This document shows, piece by piece, positions 28,801 through 36,345 of a stretch of 64,000 nucleotides of DNA. The DNA comes from Agelaius tricolor. Lineage: Eukaryota; Chordata; Aves; Passeriformes; Icteridae. The notes below the pieces were generated by a model that did no database searches, had not been told where the DNA came from, and saw only the letters and a list, made by a program, of their open reading frames with translations. The stretch spans positions 8,293,001-8,357,000 of the forward strand of contig JALJCS010000022.1 of assembly GCA_023055355.1 (NCBI GenBank), written 5' to 3'. The number at the start of each line of letters is the position of its first letter. The stretch's first letter is position 1. A program made the position numbers and the translations under genes.

Positions 28801-29578
28801 AAGGAAAACAATTTTAAAGAGAACCACACCAGCTTTCAGGGCATCTGAGTCTCAAGCATGGTTCAAACTGAGGTAGGAGATGAATGGGGGTATGGCCCTG
28901 TGCAGAACAAAGAAAAATGCTTAGATAAACAGTCTGTAATGAGTTCATGTTACACACAAGAGTTTGTCAGAAAAGTTAATGTTATTGACAGTCCTTCCCT
29001 GTGCACAGTAAGCACTTTGATTACAGTAAACTCCTCTGGAAGAGGTCAGGCCACAATGACATAACTGTATAGGTTAAGAGATTTGAACACAGAATCAATG
29101 ACAGAAAGGTACCAATTTCATTTCAAACTACTTACGTTCATAGTAAAGCTACTATTTCCCACCCTCCCCAAGTGCAACTGTCCAAAGAATACAAATTATA
29201 ATGAAAAAAACCAACCATCACTTACTCTGTTTTCCGCCTTTGCTTGTCTTCAAATATATCATTCAGACTTATGGCTACCTGTCCCAAAAACCTGTCCAGC
29301 CCCACCAGCGACCTGTGCATGACAATCAGGTACAGGATGTATTTTTCTGGATTCTCCTGCATGAGTAGTCCAGGGAGCTCGAAGGAGGCCTCTTCTTTCC
29401 AGATGGGATCCAGCGTCTTCTCAGCCACCGAGGTGGAATACTTCTCCTTGCCCAGCTGGATGATGGTGTAGGCATCGTTGCTGCCATTTTTACCTTTTGG
29501 CTTCAGACCTTTGGCTTGAAGAACCGTAACTTGCACGTGAGTTGGGAACCACTTTTGGGCTTGCTCCGCCAACATCAT
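1660..29578 (-). CDS. RAB11FIP2: RAB11FIP2, Rab11 family-interacting protein 2 (spliced, 5 coding exons, complete)
   Basis: Class I FIP adaptor that links Rab11 on recycling endosomes to MYO5B and to EH-domain proteins; this role is known from the family. The CDS is complement(join(1660..1887, 5458..5503, 16738..17197, 17880..18322, 29226..29578)). It totals 1530 nt, 509 residues plus TGA, close to the human 512. Order: C2 domain about residues 10-140 (phospholipid binding in the family); lysine/serine-rich linker with RLSSAHS, whose last Ser is residue 227, the MARK2 site number in human FIP2; NPF motifs at 320, 403 and 437; DPF at 300; Rab11-binding coiled coil about 445-495 with Y477-I478-D479. 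The start is the first ATG (29578-29576) after an in-frame TGA at 29635-29633; A at -3 supports it. A second ATG follows directly. All four introns are GT-AG with matching phase, so this is an intact gene and not a processed copy. Identification is by remembered homology, not a database search. Confidence 0.97.
1888..5457 (-). other. RAB11FIP2: RAB11FIP2 intron 4 (3.6 kb)
   Basis: GTGAGT donor and TACCTGCAG acceptor. AT-rich throughout. I see no exon-like ORF, no young interspersed element and no RNA gene in it. Confidence 0.85.
5458..5503 (-). CDS. RAB11FIP2: RAB11FIP2 coding exon 4 (46-nt small exon)
   Basis: Too short to appear as its own long ORF. The acceptor is CCCCACAG ending at 5504 and the donor is GTGAGT at 5457-5452. 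T at 5503 completes Ser419 (AG+T), followed by 15 codons FNVNPSGSEDLRKKT, aligning with the human segment containing NEDLRK. It ends in phase 0, which joins exactly to GAA GGA AAT CCT TTT of exon 5. Because 46 is not a multiple of three, skipping it would shift the frame. Confidence 0.9.
5573..5634. repeat. 32-bp-period tandem duplication beside exon 4
   Basis: Two copies of a 30-bp identical block, 5573-5602 and 5605-5634, each starting ACACACAC and ending AATATGGTT. They lie 70-131 nt upstream of the exon 4 acceptor in transcript orientation. Confidence 0.9.
6560..6786. repeat. AT-rich minisatellite with alternating unit types
   Basis: Five copies of an AAATTTRTGAACTAAAA-like core, starting near 6563, 6604, 6656, 6702 and 6756, separated by TA runs. 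Copies 1, 3 and 5 continue ATACAT; copies 2 and 4 continue ATACGTA, so the array alternates A-B-A-B-A with a dimer period of about 94-100 bp. Confidence 0.8.
8178..8261. repeat. 42-bp tandem duplication
   Basis: Units 8178-8219 and 8220-8261 are directly adjacent and differ at three positions. Both contain ATAAAAAATAACATTGTTTT. Confidence 0.9.
12740..12838. repeat. Three-copy 33-bp degenerate tandem repeat
   Basis: The core CTTGTTAAT recurs at 12761, 12794 and 12827, exactly 33 bp apart, each preceded by a diverged CTCC...TGTCT-like stretch. Confidence 0.7.
13500..13620 (+). repeat. Possible ancient SINE (MIR/CORE-like) remnant
   Basis: GAGGCAAAGTATCATCCCTA then TTTTACAGAT and later AACTTTGCCAGATCA recalls the MIR segment with a TATTATCCCCATTTTACAGAT-type core followed by ACTTGCCCAAGGTCA. 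The match is by eye and highly diverged. Confidence 0.35.
16295..16306. repeat. C12 homopolymer in intron 3
   Basis: Twelve consecutive C on the plus strand, so G12 in the RAB11FIP2 pre-mRNA, about 430 nt downstream of the exon 3 donor. Confidence 0.9.
16738..17197 (-). CDS. RAB11FIP2: RAB11FIP2 coding exon 3 (NPF-rich linker)
   Basis: Encodes 152 whole codons (267-418) plus split codons at each end. It starts SLKSPHRRTLSVDTSK. It carries NDPF (299-302), KNPFEES with NPF at 320, a strongly basic KKEKKEKVSLFERVTGKKDS stretch at 347-366, and STNPF with NPF at 403. NPF motifs bind EH domains such as Reps1 and EHD proteins, and DPF binds the AP-2 ear (family knowledge). The acceptor is TTTGCAG before 17197; the donor is GTAGGT at 16737-16732. 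The exon ends in phase 2 (AG). Confidence 0.95.
17198..17879 (-). other. RAB11FIP2: RAB11FIP2 intron 2 (682 nt)
   Basis: GTAAGT donor and TTTGCAG acceptor. AT-rich, with an A-run near 17340-17354. Nothing else is recognisable. Confidence 0.9.
17880..18322 (-). CDS. RAB11FIP2: RAB11FIP2 coding exon 2 (end of C2, basic/serine linker with Ser227)
   Basis: Encodes the rest of codon 118 to the first base of codon 266. It starts WFPLESRQGK at residue 119 and closes the C2 domain. The following linker holds a KLKDKMKGRKNDG basic stretch and RLSSAHSMSDL at 221-231. Ser227 falls at the same number as the human MARK2/Par1b phosphosite. The MYO5B-binding region of the family lies here. The acceptor is CAAG before 18322 after a pyrimidine-rich tract; the donor is GTAAGT at 17879-17874. 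Odd point: residue 121 is Pro where I recall Arg in human. Confidence 0.95.
18472..18545. repeat. Three-copy 31-32 bp repeat near the exon 2 acceptor
   Basis: TTATATTTGTTT recurs at 18472, 18503 and 18535. It lies 150-220 nt upstream of exon 2 in transcript orientation. Confidence 0.7.
22097..22132. repeat. 20-bp-period tandem duplication
   Basis: GGGGTGGAAAAAGCAA occurs at 22097-22112 and again at 22117-22132, in intron 1. Confidence 0.85.
26541..27096. promoter_or_regulatory. CpG-rich segment inside intron 1
   Basis: I count 26 CpG dinucleotides between 26541 and 27096, including ACGCGAGAACGCGC near 26846, while the flanking intron has only a few per 500 bp. It lies about 2.5 kb downstream of the start codon and is separate from the main island. 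It could be an alternative promoter or an unmethylated enhancer; this is inference from base composition. Confidence 0.4.
29226..29578 (-). CDS. RAB11FIP2: RAB11FIP2 coding exon 1 (start codon and C2 domain)
   Basis: Encodes residues 1-117 and two bases of codon 118. It begins MMLAEQAQKWFPTHVQVTVL and carries most of the C2 beta-sandwich, ending in KQRRKTE. In class I FIPs this domain targets the protein to phosphatidic acid and PIP3 membranes without classic calcium dependence (family knowledge). The donor is GTAAGT at 29225-29220, and the exon ends in phase 2 (GA, completed by G of exon 2 to make Glu118). The ATG lies 13 bases after the end of a short CTG run in the leader. Confidence 0.96.
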
Positions 29579-29635
29579 CTTTGAGGATCGCAGCAGCAGC
29601 AGCAGCAGCAATAACAACAAACGCAAAGTCTGTCA
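29579..29635 (-). other. RAB11FIP2: Proximal 5'UTR with in-frame CUG run and upstream stop
   Basis: Reading toward the ATG: TGA at 29635-29633, then a frame in phase with the CDS with TTG at 29626, CGT, four TTG/TTA codons, six CTG codons (29608-29591), CGA TCC TCA AAG and ATG. No AUG lies between the stop and 29578, which fixes the AUG start. The six CTGs are a short microsatellite. Confidence 0.85.
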
Positions 29636-29703
29636 GTCCTCGAGGGACTGCGTAAGGGCACTTACGGCGGAGACACCTGTCAGGGGCTCGGCTGGTCCTT
29701 CCT

Positions 29704-29781
29704 CTAGCGCTGCTGGCCGCGGGTGGCCCTCACCGGCCCGCGGGTCCCCCCCTTCCCCGGCAGCCCCACCTGCGGCTCCAT
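29704..29781 (-). other. Candidate uORF (25 codons plus stop), strong Kozak context
   Basis: ATG at 29781-29779 sits in GGCCATGG (G at -3 and +4). It reads MEPQVGLPGKGG and on to TAG at 29706-29704, ending 125 nt before the RAB11FIP2 ATG, in another frame. It acts as a uORF only if transcription starts upstream of 29781. A GTGGGG follows CAG four codons in, so an alternative splice donor is also conceivable. Confidence 0.5.
29746..29767 (-). promoter_or_regulatory. Predicted G-quadruplex motif in the 5' leader
   Basis: On the minus strand GGGG-CTGCC-GGGG-AA-G7 fits G3+N1-7 with four G runs (the last seven G supply two). It lies inside the candidate uORF at 29704-29781. Confidence 0.6.
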
Positions 29782-30053
29782 GGCCGGGGGCTGCAGGTCC
29801 CGCCGCAGCCCCGGCCCCGCCGCCCTCCCGCGCCCGGCCTGGCCCTGCCCGCCGCTGCCGCCGGCCCGGCCCCGCGCCGCCCCCAGGGCATCCCCCGGGC
29901 AGGGCCGCTCCGCCGCGGGGCCCCGCAGGCCGGCGGCGGCCTCCCCCTGCCCGTCCCGGCTCGCTGCCGGCGGCGGTTCGGTGCCGACGGGGGGCTCGGT
30001 GCCGGGCTGCCCTCGCTGCCTCCGTCAGTCCGCCCGTCCCCGCCGCGGCCGCC

Positions 30054-30128
30054 TCAGCCTCTCGCCGCGCTGCCCCCCCGCCGCCGCCCGGCCTGACGGG
30101 CCGGCTCCGCCGCTTCCGCCTTCCCCAT
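30054..30128 (-). other. Second candidate uORF in the CpG island (24 codons plus stop)
   Basis: ATG at 30128-30126 with A at -3 and G at +4, reading MGKAEAAEPARQAG to TGA at 30056-30054. It is relevant only if the mRNA starts upstream of 30128, which is uncertain. Confidence 0.3.
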
Positions 30129-30345
30129 GCTGCGGGTGGCGGCGGGCAGAGGGCAGAGGGCAGGGTTCGCTCCCTCCCTCTCCTCCCTTCGCCGCCGTTC
30201 CCGGCCGCCCGGGCAGCGCTGCCCAGCGCCCCGAGCACCCCCGCTGCCCGCGGGCAGGGCCGGAGAGGCCGCGGCTCCCCCGGGCGTGACGGAGCGCTGG
30301 GCTCCCGGGGCCCCCTCCCGGCTGAGAGCCCCGGCCCGTTAATTA

Positions 30346-30740
30346 ATTCTTCGCTATTTTTGTTTCTGGAGCGGGCAGAGAGCTCTGCAGGAGCTGTGGA
30401 GAGGAGGGTACTTGGCTAAAGGCGTATATTGTTGTTATTTTTATTCAATATTAGGGGCTTGGGGATGGCCACGGAGCCAGCCGGGAGTGGTGCTGCTCTG
30501 GAACCCATCCTGCTCCAAATCGCTTCGGAAACGTCTTTATTTTCCAGCCCCATCCATCCGCCCTGGAAAATCTGTTGGATTTAAATGAGAGAGTGAATAT
30601 TACAAAATACAAAAATATTAATAAAAATATTATACGAGATGTTTTGAGGACACATAATTTTGCTTATGGTACACCTGGAGATTGCACGTGTTTACACGCG
30701 CACCTGTAAGTGGAGTCACGGGTATTAACATCGTTTCTAC

Positions 30741-30788
<48 letters not shown>

Positions 30789-33266
30789 GGTTGCAAGTTG
30801 TATTCCATCCCTGCAAACCATAAAAAGCTGGGAAACCAGCAGCCAGGTCAGATAATACTTCACCCACCACCCCTCACTCGTGACTCCCCGGTCTGTGGCT
30901 CACAAGTTACTGAGCAAAGAAACTTTGGAGGACGTTCCCACAGCTGAGACCTACAGAAAATGAAAAACTTAAAACTGAAGGCCATTAGGGAGAGTAAAGT
31001 ATGATGCTACCCAAAAATACCTAATGCCAAGCAAGTTATTTTCCAGGATCCCAAAAAGGGGCGATCACCAGTATACACACAGTCATTAGCCTGAGCCTAG
31101 CTCATGTCATCTCTGTACACAATTTTAATAAATACATCATTGATGCTCAGTTTTTGCCTGGCAGTGATAGCTGTCTGCATGCTGTGATAGTTAACACAGT
31201 GCTGGCACTTCTTTCCTCTTCCACATTGTATCTGATTTTTCTTGAGAGGAAAATAGATGGTCCAGTTGGAAATGGTAACTTCAATACATGTCCTGGGAGC
31301 ATATATTTAAGTAAAAATGTATAAATGGATCATTTAAGATAGTGGTTTCTGAAAGCATTACAAATGCAATGGTTGTCTGACTTGGTTTGTGATGCTTACT
31401 AATGGTCAATTAAGGTTGCAGGTCAACTCTTTTGAGATAAATCTCCATCCCCTCACATGAAAAACCCTGAAAACCCCTGAAAACCCCTTCCTACTCTGCA
31501 GCTGTCATTCTTCCATATCCTCAGGTATCTTTCCCAAATGTTCCACAGTGAAGCTCCCAGGAGGAGCTGCTGTGCTTGGGGGGAGTTGCAGTATTTCAGG
31601 CTGGAAGAGCCAGAGGGGATTATGGTGCCAGTGCTCTGCAGGAGATTTAGGCCATGGGGGAAAGCCACAGGGTACTTCTTGGAAACCAGAGAGACTCATG
31701 TACATCAGAATATTTCTGAAATTAATTTTACCACATACAAATTCTCTTTTAGTAGTATAATCTTCATTGGACTAAGTAGAAACCAAGCATGATGAACTCA
31801 TCAAATCAAAACAAGAAGTGAATTTTAGGTAGGCAGAATGCATTTATTTAATAGAAATTTAAGTCAAACATCATGTCCTGCATGCTGCGTCTTAGGAGAA
31901 CTTTAACGAGTTTTACAAGAAGCAGGTTTTGTGCTTTTTCCTTGCTTTTTATTGGTATTCTCTAATTTCTTGTAATTGTCTCTTTCTAAGCAGGAGCTGA
32001 CTGGAATACATGTGCACACGGCTGAACAGGGGAAGGTGGAAGAACTTTTGTGCTGCTGCAGACCATATATCAGCGCAATACCCAATCTGCCTTTCCTGCT
32101 TTCAAAAATAAACAGATTATTAGTCCTCTACTCCTTATGTGCAATCTGGCATGTGAGAAGAGGAGTGTGGAACCTTTCCCCTTTCTCATGTTTCTCCTCT
32201 CTGCTCAGCTGGTGGAGCAGGCACTGGGGAGATGCCCCCTCAACTCCTCCACCCCTGCGCTTGAAGAGAATTCTGCTCAAAGGTGCACCAGAAATATTTT
32301 ATTCCCTCTTACACCCCTCTAGGGTCAAGCTGAAAGCTGGCCTTTTGATTTTGTCCTCTTTGGAATAGAGTAATTGTCATCTCCTGGAATGTAGCATGGG
32401 ATATAAATGACAAAATATCTCAGAGAAATAATGATATCTCCAGCAGCACAGTGTCCCCTGGCACTGTGTTAGAGCATTAATCCAGAAATGACTCAGATTT
32501 TCATTCACTGAGCCACCAGGACTGCTCAGTGCCTGTATGCACTGTAGGTTTTGCTCATCACTGTCCATAATTTAGTGAATATTACATTAGAAAATCCATT
32601 TTATTTCCTATGTACCATTTTGGTTACAGGACCATACCATTCCTTCAGTGCACCATAGATATCCACTGTTATTCTGTAACAATAATATTTTAAACTTACT
32701 GTCACTGCTGTATCATGTTTTCTGTCCAAATCCACTCACTCTGAGGATGTCTTATCATGAATTTTCTAGTCCTTCTTTTCTTTTAGAGGATTTTGAGCTC
32801 AAAATGTTACATTTGGAGCTTGCAGTCAAATGTAGCTCCTTTGTATGCTACACTGTGGTGAAAGGGATTTCTCCCTGTGGATGGTAGGTGGCTCCTGTAG
32901 TGTTCTGTGCCCTGCCCCTTTTCCCTGTTCTGCCACCCTCTGTGTAGCGTTGGGGAAAGCTGAGAAAAGCAAGCCCAGAATTCTTGCTGATGAAGAAAAA
33001 GCCATCAAAGCTGGAATATGTGGCCTCAGAAAATTGTTTCTGCAATTCTAATTTGAAATAGCTGTCCTGTGTTCCTGGTGGATACTCCAACACCCCATCT
33101 CCTTGTAGAAAGCGATGAGAGTGAGTTTAAAAATCAATTGTTAACCACAGAACAGCAGTGGATATCCATGGGATATTTAATACAGACCCCTAAAGCTCAT
33201 GTGTGCCATCTATCTCTATTACACATTCTTCCAGTCATTTCTGACCCAGGACATCAACACTGTTGA
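30346..33266. other. Intergenic DNA upstream of RAB11FIP2, first part
   Basis: AT-rich after the CpG island ends. Contains the A44 tract at 30742-30785. No ORF here has a recognisable domain, and I see no clear interspersed repeat. Confidence 0.7.
30742..30785. repeat. Poly(A) tract of 44
   Basis: Forty-four uninterrupted A on the plus strand, about 400 bp upstream of the CpG island edge. I see no retrocopy or SINE body before it and no target-site duplication around it. Confidence 0.9.
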
Positions 33267-33270
33267 TTTT

Positions 33271-33302
33271 GTTTGTTTGTTTGTTTGTTTGTTTGTTTGT
33301 TT
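33271..33302. repeat. (GTTT)8 microsatellite
   Basis: Eight perfect GTTT units followed by T4 and AAAG. Confidence 0.9.
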
Positions 33303-36250
33303 TTTTAAAGAGGCAATTCCAAGAAGTATGGTGGATTTTTTTCAATTCCAGTAATTTGAAATTCCCTCTCATTTCTCCCTCCTGAGCCTACATCTGATTA
33401 AACACGAGCCTTGATATTCTTGCTGCCCTTTCAAAAGAAAATGCAAGAAAATCTTTTTGCCTGTGCCACTGAGACAATTCCACATTCTGCTTCTCATTTC
33501 CAGTTGTGTAGTTGCTAAAGAGGATCAGAGCAGGTGTGTTTACGCTGGTAAACTGTAGCAGGTAATTTGGTGATTTAATTTCTCCCTGATTTCTGTTTAT
33601 GAAGTAGGAAACATTTTGTTGTTTTTTTCTTATGAAAATGCTATCTCCTCTTTGAAATTATTTGCTGAATAATTCTTAGTTGGCAGATTGCAGGCGTTGT
33701 GTTTGCTTTGAACATTACATTGCTGTGAGGAACAGGCTGGTTTTGTCTTGACATGTGACAAGCTTCTGCTTCCTGCCTTGCTGAAAAACTTTCAGTAGCT
33801 GTTGCAACTGTCCAGACTGTTTTCTGGAAAGACTGTGCAATTTTTGAGACTGAACATTGTTGCCTGTTAGCTTTATCTTAGCAGTCATTATTTTTTCAAT
33901 TAGTGAATTCTTCAGGAATTCACTAGAATTAATTGACTGCAGAAATCAAATAGCTGGGCTCAAACTGCTGTGAATTGGAAAGTTTTTTTCAAGCTACTGG
34001 TTTTGTCTGCTCTCTTGGTTTGAGAAGAATTAATTATGCTGGAAGTATTTTGATGTAATTATTAAAATCTAGAAGAATATTAATGAATTTTCCATTCTGA
34101 TCCCAAATTTTGCAACCCAAAATGTTCAAGGTTTGCTGAGGCTGGGTCAGTTAGGCCACTGTCCTGCTCTGAGTGATTTCTTTTACCTTTCACATTCCTT
34201 GTTGTGGAACATCTCAGAAGGAGGAGACCTTTGGCCTCAACACTAGGGCTGAATTTTCTCTGGTAGGTTTTGAAAGCCCTACAGAGACCCCAGTGTTCCT
34301 GAGCTCTCAGGTGCTGCCACTGTCATTTCTTCTGTGCTGTTCTCTCCAGCCATCTGTGGGTTTATCTGCTTGGGATGCAGTTTGTGTCTGCCCTGCCTCG
34401 CTCTTCACCTCTCTTTCTTGCATTATTGCAAGGAATGGGATGATACAAGAACCAGCAAAGGAAATGTGTCTCTGAAAAGGAGAGTGAGGGCTTGAAATCA
34501 GGCAAATGCCACAGAATTGTCCATTGTTCTGATAGAAATCCAGTACTTTCCATGGGAAATCTGGAGGCATGGATATGGAAGTCCTCTGTGCGATATCAGA
34601 CTTCAAATAAATGCCAGGTACCACTAAGAGTGTTGGAAGCATCATCTTTTTTGTTCATTTTTAGCTGAACATGTTTCACAGCCTTTCAACACTCTCATCC
34701 ATTGTGAAGTTCAAAGAGGCTTAAATGCTGTAAAGCAGTCATCAAATACTATAATTAAACTTGCCAGTCACCCAGGTTTGACCCAAACTGCCTGTGTCTC
34801 AAGATGTTAGTCAGCTGTCTGGGTTAGATTTCAGTTCAGCCTTTTAAAAACATGAAAACACCTCGTTCTCAGCAGCTTCTGCACAAACCACTGAGCTCTT
34901 CTGTCAAAACTTCCCCATCATGCAAACTCCGGCACTTCCAACCTGACATAGCCATGGGGTACATCCTGCCCCACACCTGGGAGAATTCAGAATGTCATCA
35001 GCAATACCTCCACAGGGGACAGCACCAGTGACACAAAACTCTTTCAAAACTAACCTCTAAGAGCTAAATTCAGATTTGCCCTTGGCTCACCTAAACTTCA
35101 CGGAAACCTCCAAACTGACTGATGGAGAAGTACCTGTTCAAAAATCACAGAAACACAAACTGAGGCTCAAAATGAAGAGTTAAATTAGAGGTGGAAATTG
35201 GCTATATGGCATATATTTTTAGACTTAAATATAAACATTTTTTTCTTGTTTTCAGTACATGTCCAATGACTGAACATCTTAAAGAACTTTTATGCTTTGG
35301 AAATAGATATGAGTAATATAGGGAGAATCAAGGATAATTTTGTCATCTTTGCAGAGAATAATTATTTTTTTGTGCTTGACAGAACCTAAGAAACATTAGC
35401 AGTAGGAAAAAACAGCTTCAAAATGATGACCTTTCTGGTTTCTTAATGAACCAGGAGAAGAAAAAAAAAGAATGATTTTTATCATTGTTTGAGTATGAGG
35501 CTTCTTCAGAGGTACTTTTCCTGTGTTTAAATAACTCCTGCATTTATTCTCTAGGTCATTTATTCTTTATGGGTCTCCAATGATCTCAGAGACCATTACC
35601 TCACAAATTCTCCAAAGTTATCAACTCCCTTAAGGACAATCTTGGCAAATACCAGAAAATTATGTTCTAAAAAGAGTCCTTTATGAGGTTAGTTCTGAAC
35701 TTCTCTAATTGTTTTCCCTCTCTAAGACCTCAAATGGCTTTCTAGGACCCACACATTCAACATCATTAGGCTGTCATGTGAGGACAGACTAAATGGAATT
35801 ATTTGTACAAAGATTAAATTGTTATATTTACATCATTGATTTGTGCACCAAGGTAGCAGTCACATCAAGTGGGTAAAACACCTACCCACCTTCAAGCATG
35901 GTGTGCTCCTTTAAATGACTGAGTAAATGAGTGCTCATTGAAGTCTGGTCTTAACTAAACACACTTAAACTTCCTGCTCATCCCCAAGACTTTTTCCCAG
36001 GCTTAGCTGCTCCCAAAATCTCTTCCCAGGGATTTTGTTCTACCAGAGGACGATCCTGTGTCTGTTCTGTTTTTGAAGGGTCTAATGGAATCCACCTTCA
36101 GCGCTAAGGCAGCTGTGATTAATCTGCATTTAACCACAGGGTCTCAACACTTCCTGCGCGTTCATAACAGGAGAGTTGTTCTTCCCTGATGATACAAAAA
36201 AACCCACACCCCAACCAAAAAGTTAAATAACTTAACATAAAATATGGAGG
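33303..36250. other. Intergenic DNA between the GTTT and AAGGG repeats
   Basis: AT-rich. Contains a perfect 10-bp-arm hairpin at 33901-33925. No gene is recognised. Confidence 0.65.
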
Positions 36251-36345
36251 AAGGGAAGGGAAGGGAAGGGAAGGGAAGGGAAGGGAAGGGAAGGGAAGGG
36301 AAGGGAAGGGAAGGGAAGGGAAGGGAAGGGAAGGGAAGGGAAGGG
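36251..36345. repeat. (AAGGG)19 pentanucleotide microsatellite
   Basis: Nineteen perfect AAGGG units (95 bp), then AAG. It is homopurine on the plus strand and CCCTT on the minus. Purine strands of this motif form G-quadruplexes, and the same motif is the pathogenic unit at human RFC1 (established knowledge). Confidence 0.95.

Larger units (their letters stand above)
18323..29225 (-). other. RAB11FIP2: RAB11FIP2 intron 1 (10.9 kb)
   Basis: GTAAGT donor and TTCAAG acceptor. Mostly AT-rich. It contains a three-copy 31-32 bp repeat at 18472-18545, a 20-bp duplication at 22097-22132 and a CpG-rich segment at 26541-27096. ORFs in it, the largest at 26330-26827, have no recognisable domain. Confidence 0.85.
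29640..30345 (-). promoter_or_regulatory. RAB11FIP2: CpG-island promoter and 5' leader of RAB11FIP2
   Basis: About 700 bp of very GC- and CpG-rich DNA, ending abruptly at TTAATTAATTC (30340-30350). Several CCGCCC GC boxes (for example near 30031), an ETS-like GCTTCCGCC near 30111 and a TGACG half CRE near 30286 are visible; I see no TATA box near a likely start. This is the typical dispersed-start housekeeping promoter layout. The transcription start cannot be fixed from sequence. Confidence 0.85.

Noticed and set aside
29723..30289. Long Arg/Pro/Ala-rich ORFs on both strands of the CpG island
   Set aside because: GC-driven absence of stops. The minus-strand frame is kept only as a note on the upstream TGA.
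30630..30870. ORFs with poly-phenylalanine
   Set aside because: Translation of the A44 tract.
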